Source: a virus. From it: a stretch of DNA of 62,795 nucleotides. Made by a program: the position numbers and the translations under genes. The stretch is taken from IMG/VR virus record IMGVR_UViG_3300027754_000091, positions 1 through 62,795 of that record. The stretch is one strand, 5' to 3'. Shown here one piece after another: positions 1 through 7,426 of the stretch; positions within the stretch are counted from its first letter, which is position 1, and each line of letters starts with the position of its first letter. The notes under the pieces are model-generated. The model did no database searches. It had not been told where the DNA came from and saw only the letters and a list, made by a program, of their open reading frames with translations.

Positions 1-523
1 TTCGGGAGAATATATATTTGTTTGGGAGGATGACGATATTTATCTTCCTTGGAAGATATCTTTGTCTATTAAAAGATTAAATGAAAATGGTATTTTTCAT
101 ACTGGAAATGCTTTTTTTAACACAGATAAAGATAAATTATCAATTTGTTCTAATTTACATCATTCAAGTCTTTGCATGAGTTCTAAATGTTGGCAGTCTA
201 TAGGAAATTACACTGTGTTACAAACAGACACATGTGATTTAGACATAGTTCTTTTTGATAAAATTTATAAAATGTATAAAAATGTTAGTCAATTTGTTGA
301 ACCAGAAGATATTTTTTACATATATAGATTTGGTTCTACTCAAGACTATCATTCATCTATGTTTCCTGCTGCTTCTAAAACAAATGTTTCAGATCAAGCA
401 AAACTGCATGTTGAAAACAAGGTTAAAAAAAACAAAGAACCTATTGGAAAAATATTTCTAAACCCCAATTGGAAATACGATTATTTAAAATCTAGGGATA
501 AATGTTTAACCGTTAAGGGTTAA
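1..523 (+). CDS. Glycosyltransferase, GT-A/GT2-like (5' end outside window)
   Basis: The frame is open from base 2, so only the last 173 codons are visible and the start lies to the left. Near the edge the protein reads VWEDDDIYLPWK. An acidic cluster followed by a Leu-Pro-Trp turn is typical of the metal- and nucleotide-sugar-binding DxD region of GT-A glycosyltransferases. The following ISLSIKRLNENGIFHTGNAFF stretch fits the acceptor side of that fold. The next gene starts 2 nt after the stop, so the two are almost certainly co-transcribed. Family assignment is by motif only; donor and acceptor sugars are unknown. Confidence 0.6.
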   Translation, partial: SGEYIFVWEDDDIYLPWKISLSIKRLNENGIFHTGNAFFNTDKDKLSICSNLHHSSLCMSSKCWQSIGNYTVLQTDTCDLDIVLFDKIYKMYKNVSQFVEPEDIFYIYRFGSTQDYHSSMFPAASKTNVSDQAKLHVENKVKKNKEPIGKIFLNPNWKYDYLKSRDKCLTVKG

Positions 524-525
524 GA

Positions 526-1431
526 ATGAAAATTGTTAAAGCAACATATGGAACCAATGATGTTTTTGAAGATGTCACAGAAGATATTCAAAAATTTTTT
601 ATAAATAAACAATTAACTATCCTTGTTTCCAACAAAGTATTTAAAGACCCAAAAATTGGTTTTTTAAAAAATTTAAATGTTGAATTTGAAAATGGTTTAA
701 AAATATCTCAAAAAGAAGGAAATTACTTACTTTATCCAGAATTTAATGAAAGAGTTGGAATTTTTTACACAAATAATTATGAGTCAAATTCAATAAGAAA
801 AAAGTCTTTAAATGCTAGCTTAGAAAGTTTAAAGTTGTTATCAAAAAAAAATGTTCGCATAGTTACATCAGTATGGAACACAGTACCGAATAATCCATTC
901 ATTGAATTATTTTCTCCAATTAAAGTTTCATGTCATTTAAATCAAGTTTTGCAAATATTGCAATGTCTCTATTTTATAAGAAAAAATTCAGATAAGGTTA
1001 AATATGTTAGTTTTTTAGAACATGATTGCATTTATCCAAAAGATTATTTTGATTACGATGATTTTGAATGTGACTCTATAACAAATACAAATCACATTGG
1101 GTTATCAAAAAATGGTTGGCAACCAAAAAATGATGGCATAAGACCAACATCTAATGTTGTTATGAAGTTTGATAGATCTATTGAGCACTTTGAAAACATA
1201 TTGCCACACGCACTATTGAACAATAGCGGAAGCTTAGAGCCTTGGTATTCAAAAAAAGAAGGAACAAATTCTTTGAATTGGAAAAACAAAGATTGGGAAT
1301 GCAAAAATCCATCGTTCCATATTAATCACGGTCATCATTTTACACAACATTTTACAACTTTTAAAAAAGTTTTTTCTCAATCAAATGAATACTGGGGCGA
1401 TTATTCAGAATATGCCTATCTTTTTTCTTAA
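526..1431 (+). CDS. Glycosyltransferase-like phage protein with N-terminal DUF3395-like segment
   Basis: 301 residues. The first ~45 residues (KIVKATYGTNDVFEDVTE...) resemble a short module that recurs at the N-terminus of phage sugar-modifying proteins (DUF3395-like). Residues ~80-190 look like a GT-A-type core: a strand VGIFYTNNYES, then YVSFLEHDCIYPKDYF, where EHD takes the place of the usual DxD. The remainder has several Trp and His residues (HINHGHHFTQHF) that could bind metal or sugar. It lies 2 nt behind another glycosyltransferase and is the last gene before a 185-nt gap, so it probably ends a transcription unit that begins outside the window. The exact reaction is unknown. Confidence 0.5.
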   Translation: MKIVKATYGTNDVFEDVTEDIQKFFINKQLTILVSNKVFKDPKIGFLKNLNVEFENGLKISQKEGNYLLYPEFNERVGIFYTNNYESNSIRKKSLNASLESLKLLSKKNVRIVTSVWNTVPNNPFIELFSPIKVSCHLNQVLQILQCLYFIRKNSDKVKYVSFLEHDCIYPKDYFDYDDFECDSITNTNHIGLSKNGWQPKNDGIRPTSNVVMKFDRSIEHFENILPHALLNNSGSLEPWYSKKEGTNSLNWKNKDWECKNPSFHINHGHHFTQHFTTFKKVFSQSNEYWGDYSEYAYLFS

Positions 1432-1616
1432 TTTTTCTATAAAAAACATTTCATTAAAAGTCATAAAATAGTCTTGCCACAATAAAAAAAATAAGTAAGA
1501 TTTTGATCTGTCTTACCTACAATCATGGGTGTATTTATTTTCGCTGGTAATCGCCAGTATTACATACCTTTAGAGTTCCGCTTATCCTTGCGATAGCAGG
1601 GCAGATGGAGTTTTTC
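1432..1616 (+). promoter_or_regulatory. Structured leader upstream of ribonucleotide reductase
   Basis: This is the longest gap in the plus-strand block, where most genes touch or overlap. It holds three small inverted repeats: GTAAGA/TCTTAC (1495-1500 and 1511-1516), CTGG/CCAG (1544-1547 and 1554-1557), and CCTTGC-GATA-GCAGGG (1586-1601), a 6-bp stem with a tetraloop ending 5 nt before the GGAG ribosome binding site at 1607-1610. GTAAT (1547-1551) can pair instead with ATTAC (1560-1564), which would compete with the second stem. The 3' half is visibly richer in G and C than its surroundings. I infer a promoter or mRNA control region; no consensus promoter or known riboswitch core is obvious. 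Confidence 0.4.
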
Positions 1617-3908
1617 ATGTCTATTAAAGAATTGCAAAAATATACGGCTGTTTCCAAATACGCTAGATGGATCGAATCTGAAAAAAGAAGGGAAACTTGG
1701 GATGAAAGCGTACAAAGAATAAAAGATATGATGATAGAAGTTCATCCATCCTTGCGTAAAGATATTGAAGAACATTATGAAATGATCAGGGATCAAAAGA
1801 TATTGGGTTCACAAAGAGCATTACAGTTTGGTGGTAAGCCAATTATTAAGCATAATGCAAGAATATTTAATTGTTCTGCCAGTTATTGTGATAGGTTGCG
1901 ATTTTTTCAAGAATGTTTCTACTTATTGCTTTGTGGTTCTGGAACTGGCTTTAGTGTACAAAAACATCATGTTGAGTTATTGCCAAAGTTTTCATCCACT
2001 AGATTAAATCCAGAAGCATGTTGTTATGAGCACCATATTTATAGGGTTGAAGATTCAATTGAAGGTTGGTCAAATGCTCTAGGTGTTCTTCTTTCTTCAT
2101 ATTTTGAAACCCCTATAAAAGAATTTAAAAGATATAAAGATATAGCAGTTGGATTTAGTTATGAAGACATAAGAGAAAAGGGTGCTCCTTTGGGTTGTGG
2201 TATAGGTAATGCTCCAGGCTATCAACCACTAGAAAAAGCATTAGAAAAGACTAGGGATTTACTCGATAGATGTATTGCAAACGGACAAACAGAATTACGA
2301 ACAGTGGATGCATTCGATATAGTTATGTTTGCTGCTGATGCTGTTATATCTGGAGGTGTTCGTAGGTCTGCAACCATAGCTTTATTTTCTGCTGATGATG
2401 AATTGATGATTAATGCAAAAACTGGAGATTGGTATTTTACTAATCCTCAAAGGGCTAGGGCAAACATCTCTGCATTACTCCACAGGAAAGATACCTCCAA
2501 AGAAGTATTTGAAAATCTCTTTAAGGCAACTAAAGAGTTTGGTGAGCCAGGATTTTTCTTTGCTGATTATTATGATGTCTTATGCAATCCATGTTGTGAA
2601 ATATCATGGATAACAAAACATTTTTACAAGAAAGATGATCCAGAATTAGCCAAAGCTTTGTCATTCTATGAAGGACCAATAACGACAAAAGAGTCCTGCA
2701 AAGACGATATGCCAGAAGACGAAGTTGGTCTTTCTGGTTGGGGATTCTGTAACCTATCAACAATTAATGGGAAAACGATTACATCGGAACAAGACTTCTA
2801 TGAAAGATGTGCTGCTGCTGCGTTTATTGGCACATTACAAGCATCTTTTACCAATTTCCCATACTTGGGCCATGTTACAGAACTTATTGCTCGTAAAGAG
2901 GCATTATTGGGCGTTTCAATTAATGGTATGCAACATCATCCTAAAATATTACTAAACTCAACAATTCAACAAAATGGGGCGAAAATAGTTAAAGACACAA
3001 ACAAAAAGTATGCAGAAATACTAAACATAAGTCCTGCTGCAAGAACGACTTGCGTAAAACCAGAAGGTAATTCGGCTGCTTTGTTAGGTTCCGCTTCTGG
3101 CATTCATCCAGATCATTCTAAAAGATATTTTCGTATTGTTCAAGCTAACCAGATGGAATCTCCTTATCAGCACTTTAAAAGCATTAATCCTCAAGCATGT
3201 GAAGAGTCAGTGTGGTCATCAAATAAAACAGATGATTGCATACGCTTTTGTGTACAAAGTCAAGATGGAACAGTACTTAAGGAAAACATAGATGCTATAT
3301 CTATGCTTGACGATGTTCTATCAACCTATAAAAATTGGGTCGTTTCTGGAAAAAACGAACATCTTTGCATTAGAAAAGAACTAAATCATAATGTGTCTAA
3401 TACGGTACATGTAAAAGATAATGAGTGGGATAAAGTAAAAGAATACATTTATAATCATCGCACAGAGCTTGCTGGAATATCTCTTATAGCTTCAACTGGA
3501 GATAAAGATTATAATCAAGCTCCATTTACAGCAGTTTATTCAATTGAAGAACAAATGGCTAATTGGGGTTATGAAGCCACATCTAAAGCATATGAAACTT
3601 ATCCAAAATTTTCTGAATATAATTTTAATTCTTTGTGGGATGCTTGTTCATGTGTTCTTGGTTATTTTGAACCAAAAGATGAAAAGCAAAAAGCTTGGAA
3701 AATCATGATGCAAAAATATGCAGATGAATGTTTTTCTTCTGATGTTAAGTACGCTACTTATGCACTTAAAGATGCTTATAATTTAGATTTATGGAACAAA
3801 CTAATAAATAATTATTCTGATGTTGATTATTTAAATGCTGTTGAAATTAATTCTACAATAGACATTCAAGGAGAACTTGCTTGTGCTGGTGGAGCTTGTT
3901 TAATATAA
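1617..3908 (+). CDS. nrdJ: Adenosylcobalamin-dependent ribonucleoside-triphosphate reductase (class II)
   Basis: 763 residues from ATG 1617, chosen over ATG 1605 because GGAG at 1607-1610 sits 6 nt upstream. The enzyme reduces ribonucleotides to deoxyribonucleotides for phage DNA synthesis, using adenosylcobalamin to generate its radical. Visible family marks: NCSASYCDRLRFFQE followed by LLLCGSGTGFSVQ near residues 90-120 (first active-site Cys and substrate-binding loop), NPCCEIS near residue 330 (the Cys-x-Glu radical site), and a C-terminal CAGGACLI tail with the paired redox cysteines. Length matches monomeric Lactobacillus-type RTPR. No separate small radical subunit or activase gene lies nearby, as expected for class II. 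It is the first gene after the structured leader. Confidence 0.93.
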   Translation: MSIKELQKYTAVSKYARWIESEKRRETWDESVQRIKDMMIEVHPSLRKDIEEHYEMIRDQKILGSQRALQFGGKPIIKHNARIFNCSASYCDRLRFFQECFYLLLCGSGTGFSVQKHHVELLPKFSSTRLNPEACCYEHHIYRVEDSIEGWSNALGVLLSSYFETPIKEFKRYKDIAVGFSYEDIREKGAPLGCGIGNAPGYQPLEKALEKTRDLLDRCIANGQTELRTVDAFDIVMFAADAVISGGVRRSATIALFSADDELMINAKTGDWYFTNPQRARANISALLHRKDTSKEVFENLFKATKEFGEPGFFFADYYDVLCNPCCEISWITKHFYKKDDPELAKALSFYEGPITTKESCKDDMPEDEVGLSGWGFCNLSTINGKTITSEQDFYERCAAAAFIGTLQASFTNFPYLGHVTELIARKEALLGVSINGMQHHPKILLNSTIQQNGAKIVKDTNKKYAEILNISPAARTTCVKPEGNSAALLGSASGIHPDHSKRYFRIVQANQMESPYQHFKSINPQACEESVWSSNKTDDCIRFCVQSQDGTVLKENIDAISMLDDVLSTYKNWVVSGKNEHLCIRKELNHNVSNTVHVKDNEWDKVKEYIYNHRTELAGISLIASTGDKDYNQAPFTAVYSIEEQMANWGYEATSKAYETYPKFSEYNFNSLWDACSCVLGYFEPKDEKQKAWKIMMQKYADECFSSDVKYATYALKDAYNLDLWNKLINNYSDVDYLNAVEINSTIDIQGELACAGGACLI

Positions 3909-3965
3909 TGTCAAAAAGAATTGCAAAGATTTCAAAAACCAAAAAAGAAAAATTGGTGAAAAAAA

Positions 3966-4829
3966 ATGCCAAAAAAGGGAAAAGTAAAAGGCATAGGTTC
4001 CCCTTTTAATCTTAATTTTTCAAGTTGCTCAAACAACAAACCAAATCTTTTTGATTGGTCTAATGAAGATTCAGATTTTTCTGTTCTTATGGATTATTCA
4101 ATTCTTGATTGTTATAAATACCCAAAAATTAAAAACATTCCTAAATTTGGGTGGTTGTGCGAATCAATAACAATATTTCAAAATTTGTACGATAAAATAA
4201 AATACGATTATAAAAAAATATTTAATGACATAGATTACATATTTACCTCTGATGAACACTTGCTTTCTTTAGATTCAAGATTTAAATTTTGTTATTCATG
4301 CAGCAATATTCCTTGGTCAAAAAAAGAAAATTGGAGCATTCATAAAAAAACAAAAAAGTGTTCAATGATATGTTCAAATAAACTAAGTTGCAATCTTCAT
4401 GCTCTCAGGCAAAAAATAGCAAGGAACAATACTGAAAAATTTGATTTGTTTGGTGGCTTTTTAAATTCTCCTTACACTGGTGAAAAATTAGATGATTTTT
4501 ACAACAAGGACAATGCTTTAAAAGATTATATGTTTACAGTTGTTATTCAAAATAATAATCAACCTTATTTTTTTGCTGAAATGTTGACAGATTGTTTTTC
4601 ATTCGGAACGATACCAATTTATTTGGGCAATCCTAAAATAGACTTGTTTTTTGATTCAAATGCAATAATATCTATAAATTCAGAGGAAGATTTTAACAAT
4701 ATTGTTCTTAGTGAAGATTTATATCAATCTAAGTTTGATGGCATAAAAAACAATTTTGAAAGATTGCATACGATGGAAATGAGTGATGACTATCTTTATC
4801 AGCAGTGTTTAAAGCTTATGGAGGTTTAA
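3966..4829 (+). CDS. GT10 fucosyltransferase-like protein
   Basis: 287 residues. The C-terminal half carries the pattern of alpha-1,3-fucosyltransferases of family GT10: DLFGGFLNSPY, then a Lys/Asp-rich turn, DYMFTVVIQNNNQPYFFAE, and CFSFGTIPIYLGNP near residues 215-230, matching the family's acceptor/GDP-fucose region that ends in a G-x-(I/V)-P-(I/V) strand. The N-terminal half is poorly conserved and Cys-rich (FCYSCSNIPW, CSMICSNKLSC). It would transfer a deoxysugar from a nucleotide sugar, but the substrate is not visible. It follows nrdJ by 57 nt. The start at ATG 3966 has only a weak GGTG upstream. Confidence 0.6.
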   Translation: MPKKGKVKGIGSPFNLNFSSCSNNKPNLFDWSNEDSDFSVLMDYSILDCYKYPKIKNIPKFGWLCESITIFQNLYDKIKYDYKKIFNDIDYIFTSDEHLLSLDSRFKFCYSCSNIPWSKKENWSIHKKTKKCSMICSNKLSCNLHALRQKIARNNTEKFDLFGGFLNSPYTGEKLDDFYNKDNALKDYMFTVVIQNNNQPYFFAEMLTDCFSFGTIPIYLGNPKIDLFFDSNAIISINSEEDFNNIVLSEDLYQSKFDGIKNNFERLHTMEMSDDYLYQQCLKLMEV

Positions 4830-4830
4830 A

Positions 4831-5067
4831 ATGTCTCTATTTAATATTGGTGATATAGTCGCTTTGAAGTCTGGTGGAATGCCAATGACAGTTGTGGCTT
4901 TTGGCGAAGAAACAAAAGAGGTTTTAGTTGTTTATTTTGATTTAGATGCTAATGTTATGCGAGATGGTTTTCCAGCAGAATCATTAGAGTTTACAGAAAA
5001 TAGATGGAAAATGAAATATTGTGTTGATATAAACGAAGAAGATTATACAGATGATGAGGAATTTTAA
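4831..5067 (+). CDS. Small YodC/DUF2158-like protein
   Basis: 78 residues. The N-terminus FNIGDIVALKSGGMPMTV is the hallmark of the DUF2158/YodC family: a Gly-Asp-x-Val turn, LKSGG, then M-T-V. The family is an SH3-like small beta barrel of unknown role, common in bacteria and phages. The C-terminal 15 residues are strongly acidic (INEEDYTDDEEF). The gene starts 1 nt after its upstream neighbour, and its stop codon overlaps the next ATG (TAATG), so translation is probably coupled. A DNA- or protein-binding function is plausible but not shown by the sequence. Confidence 0.65.
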   Translation: MSLFNIGDIVALKSGGMPMTVVAFGEETKEVLVVYFDLDANVMRDGFPAESLEFTENRWKMKYCVDINEEDYTDDEEF

Positions 5068-5429
5068 TGCCATACTATGAATTTTCCTGTGAGTCATGCG
5101 AATACAATTTTGAAGTTAAACTTTCTTTTTCTGAAAGCCATCCTAAAGATTGCCCAAAATGCAAAAAGGGAAAAGTAAATCAAGTTTATGATGGAAACAC
5201 TATTGTCTGCATGAAAGGTGGAGATACAATAGGGCAAGTAGGGGAAGCTAATTATAAGAAGGCTGGTGGTAAAATTAAAGAACATATGGCTAAAAAACAA
5301 GAGTTGCAAGATTCAAAATTGCCTTGGTGGAGATCTGGAAAAGTTAATGGATTAAGCAAAAAGGATAAACCTTTGAACTTGTCTAAAATTAAAGATGTCA
5401 AAAATTATATAGAAACAGGAGAAGAATAA
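5067..5429 (+). CDS. FmdB-type zinc-ribbon protein
   Basis: 120 residues. The first ~45 residues match the FmdB/CxxC zinc-ribbon family: MPYYEFSCESCEYNFEV followed by CPKCKKGKVNQVY, giving CxxC-x(n)-CxxC for one zinc ion. The rest is basic and probably helical (KKAGGKIKEHMAKKQE), then WWRSG. Family members are small nucleic-acid-associated or regulatory proteins without a defined activity. Here it belongs to a run of small genes between nrdJ and the recombinase. The neighbouring genes overlap by 1 nt on each side. Confidence 0.7.
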   Translation: MPYYEFSCESCEYNFEVKLSFSESHPKDCPKCKKGKVNQVYDGNTIVCMKGGDTIGQVGEANYKKAGGKIKEHMAKKQELQDSKLPWWRSGKVNGLSKKDKPLNLSKIKDVKNYIETGEE

Positions 5430-5677
5430 TGAATTTGATTCCTAAGTCTGGAGAAAGCTCACCACATACAGCAATAGTTAGAATACATTGGGAGGTTCTT
5501 CCAATAAGTTCTGATGGTTCATATGGATTAAATCAACCAGTTGATATTGGTTTACTGTTGTTTAGAGCAGATGGTTTATCATTTGAAGAAGCCAAAAATA
5601 AATTAGAGAATTTTTTATCTAATGCTGTTGATGACAAAAATTTTGCACATATTTGGAAAAGAGGACAGTCAATATGA
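5429..5677 (+). CDS. Small conserved-looking hypothetical protein
   Basis: 82 residues with no motif that I recognise. The N-terminal half looks like two beta strands (TAIVRIHWEVLP and VDIGLLLFRAD) followed by an amphipathic helix (LSFEEAKNKLENFLSNAV). The ATG overlaps the upstream stop by 1 nt, and its TGA overlaps the next ATG (ATGA), as expected for a translated member of the operon. No signal peptide, membrane segment or Cys cluster is visible. Function unknown. Confidence 0.6.
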   Translation: MNLIPKSGESSPHTAIVRIHWEVLPISSDGSYGLNQPVDIGLLLFRADGLSFEEAKNKLENFLSNAVDDKNFAHIWKRGQSI

Positions 5678-5967
5678 AAATTGAAGATCATGGAAATCTT
5701 ATCATAAGTTGCAGCAATTGTAATAAGCCACTCGTTGATTTATTTATAACCAATACAGATGCGGACATTCATTGGAAATGTGTTGCGGAATGCTGTTATT
5801 GTGGAGATAAGAGCTTTGTAAAAGATGTTAAAGGAATTTTTAGACCCGGTGGATGCATTACAGTAGATAGGGAAAATCCAAATCATTTTACACAAGATAC
5901 TCTTTTAACAGATATTCTTACTGAAGACAATAAAGTGGTATTTAAAACACAGAAAGGAAAAAAATAA
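5674..5967 (+). CDS. Small zinc-ribbon protein
   Basis: 97 residues from ATG 5674, supported by GAGG at 5661-5664 and an ATGA overlap with the upstream stop. An in-frame TTG at 5653 is a less likely start. Cys pairs CSNC (near residue 14) and CCYC (near 47-50) are spaced like a zinc ribbon, with a third Cys in GGCITV. The sequence between the pairs (PLVDLFITNTDADIHWKC) looks like the beta hairpin of such a fold. This is the second zinc-ribbon protein in four genes. The partner molecule is unknown. Confidence 0.65.
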   Translation: MKIEDHGNLIISCSNCNKPLVDLFITNTDADIHWKCVAECCYCGDKSFVKDVKGIFRPGGCITVDRENPNHFTQDTLLTDILTEDNKVVFKTQKGKK

Positions 5968-6287
5968 TGTTTTCTGTAATTGGATTTGATAAAAACGCAA
6001 AAGAATGCGATCATGAAAACTTCTTATCCCTTGCAAAAAAAAGCACTGATTCAGATTTGAATAGTGAAAAATTTTGGGTTAAGGTCTGTACTAATGGAAT
6101 AGATTCTGGCAAACTTTTTGACCCTTCTTCAAATTTGTTAGAAGACTTAAAGCGTTTTGATAATCATACAGATAAGTATAGGTATTCATATAAAAGTGTA
6201 AATAAGGAATGTTTTAATTTTTACATTTCATATCTGTCAACTAACAATTCTTCGTTTTTAAAAAATGCTGAAAGGAATATATCATGA
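5967..6287 (+). CDS. Hypothetical protein
   Basis: 106 residues. The fragment KFWVKVCTNGIDSGKLFDPSS and a following Leu/Asp-rich helix suggest a compact alpha/beta protein, but I recognise no family. The start overlaps the preceding stop by 1 nt, and its TGA overlaps the next ATG by 4 nt, so it is probably a real operon member. No membrane segment is visible. Confidence 0.55.
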   Translation: MFSVIGFDKNAKECDHENFLSLAKKSTDSDLNSEKFWVKVCTNGIDSGKLFDPSSNLLEDLKRFDNHTDKYRYSYKSVNKECFNFYISYLSTNNSSFLKNAERNIS

Positions 6288-6574
6288 CCAAAAAAGCCAA
6301 AGATTCTCCTTTAAATGAAGTTGAAATATATTTTATTGAAGGAAATTGTTCGTCTATGCCTTTGGGAGATATTGCACAAAAAATTAATAGAGATATTGAA
6401 TTTATTAAAGATGTTTATGATAAAGCTAGAGTAAAAAAGTCTTTAACATTTCAAACAAAACTTGGAAGCGTATCTATGACAGCAGCACAATCTAGTAAGG
6501 GCGATGATATTGTTAAACCAAGTGAAAATGCTGCTTATATGAAAAAATTTAAAAATAGTATTCATAAAATATGA
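6284..6574 (+). CDS. Small helix-turn-helix-like protein
   Basis: 96 residues. Residues ~8-50 (LNEVEIYFIEGN...MPLGDIAQKINRDIEFIKDVYDK) have the spacing of a helix-turn-helix: a first helix, a short loop with Gly-Asp, then IAQKINRDIEFI as the candidate recognition helix. This resembles the short DNA-binding domains of sigma-like or regulatory proteins. The C-terminal half is Ser/Lys-rich and probably disordered. It could regulate phage transcription, but no operator is visible. It overlaps both neighbours by 4 nt. Confidence 0.5.
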   Translation: MTKKAKDSPLNEVEIYFIEGNCSSMPLGDIAQKINRDIEFIKDVYDKARVKKSLTFQTKLGSVSMTAAQSSKGDDIVKPSENAAYMKKFKNSIHKI

Positions 6575-7026
6575 TTTGTAAGATATATGATAAAGAATAT
6601 TTTGAAGATAAGACTTGTTGGGTGGTAGAACTATCCAATGGTGAAACTGTTTATCAAAACGATGGCTTTGATCAGGCTGTTGAGTTTTCTGCTTGGATTA
6701 GACTTAAAGAATACTTGCATGAAAACAATTTAAAAATAGAAAAAATGTATGTAAGATTTAGATCAAATATTTTTTATCCTTTAGAAGATTATTGTGAAGG
6801 GTATTTTTTCTCTATGGGTATCATTGGTATGATGTCTTCTACAGAAAACATAAATTTTTACATATTGGGTTCTATCAAGAAAGATACTGTTAATATAAAA
6901 AAGATAAAAGTTCCAGAACTAATAGTTTTTGATGAAGAAGAAAGAAACATTTCTGATTGTACTGAGCAACAAGTAATTTTAAATATGAAAGAAAATTATG
7001 GCAAAAGAAAGATCTTCAAACAGTAG
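6571..7026 (+). CDS. Hypothetical protein
   Basis: 151 residues, no recognised family. The start reads MICKIYDKEYFEDKTCWVVEL. Its N-terminal ~60 residues look like a beta-sheet domain (WVVELSNGETVYQ) with a helix (VEFSAWIRLKEYLHENN). The middle carries YFFSMGIIGMMSST and the C-terminus is acidic then basic (VFDEEERNIS...KRKIFKQ). The start overlaps the upstream gene by 4 nt, and its tail overlaps the next gene by 29 nt in another frame. Placement suggests an accessory of the replication/recombination cluster, by context only. Confidence 0.55.
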   Translation: MICKIYDKEYFEDKTCWVVELSNGETVYQNDGFDQAVEFSAWIRLKEYLHENNLKIEKMYVRFRSNIFYPLEDYCEGYFFSMGIIGMMSSTENINFYILGSIKKDTVNIKKIKVPELIVFDEEERNISDCTEQQVILNMKENYGKRKIFKQ

Positions 7027-7426
7027 ATATGAATCTAGGCATGGTGGTGGTTGGATAACTCCAGCACAATTTTTAGCTGAGTTAATGTGTGAGCGTTTTG
7101 CTAAACAAAATCGTCAAGACATACCTCCAAAATTTTGGGATAAACAACCTTGGAAAAAAGAGTTTTTCAAACAGCTTTCTTTAGCAAATAAGCTTTTAGA
7201 AAAATATGATCCAGCATTAGTTTCTAAAGCTTTAAGATCACAAGAAGGTAAAAAAATATTCTCTTTAGGTGCTCCTTGGTTAATAAAACTTATAGAGTAT
7301 GAGGAATACAAATTTAAGGAAGCAGATAAGAATAAGGTTGAGGAAGTAGAATCTCTTCCAGTTAAAAAGCCTTTTGTTTTAAAAAAATCAACACTAAGTA
7401 AGTTAAAGGATATTGAAAATGAGTGA
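6998..7426 (+). CDS. Conserved-looking phage protein preceding the recombinase
   Basis: 142 residues. The N-terminus is basic (AKERSSNSRYESRHGGGW), then ITPAQFLAELMCERFAKQ leads into a helical body with PPKFWDKQPWKKEFFKQL and a C-terminal IFSLGAPWLIKLIEYEE segment. The arrangement looks like an all-alpha nucleic-acid-associated protein, but I cannot name a family. It ends 8 nt inside the recombinase gene, so the two are likely translated together; a role in loading or regulating the recombinase is inference from position only. Confidence 0.55.
   Translation: MAKERSSNSRYESRHGGGWITPAQFLAELMCERFAKQNRQDIPPKFWDKQPWKKEFFKQLSLANKLLEKYDPALVSKALRSQEGKKIFSLGAPWLIKLIEYEEYKFKEADKNKVEEVESLPVKKPFVLKKSTLSKLKDIENE

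Noticed and set aside
1474-1503. Sigma70-type promoter TTGCCA with 17-nt spacing
   Set aside because: The -10 position reads AAGATT, a poor match, and similar AT-rich matches are expected by chance in this genome.
1432-1616. Cobalamin riboswitch upstream of the class II ribonucleotide reductase
   Set aside because: The B12-box and GCCACTG-type core of that riboswitch class cannot be found. Only short generic stems are present.
3908-4009. 33-codon basic open frame overlapping the GT10-like gene start
   Set aside because: Composed mostly of Lys from an A-rich stretch. No clear ribosome binding site and it overlaps a convincing gene.
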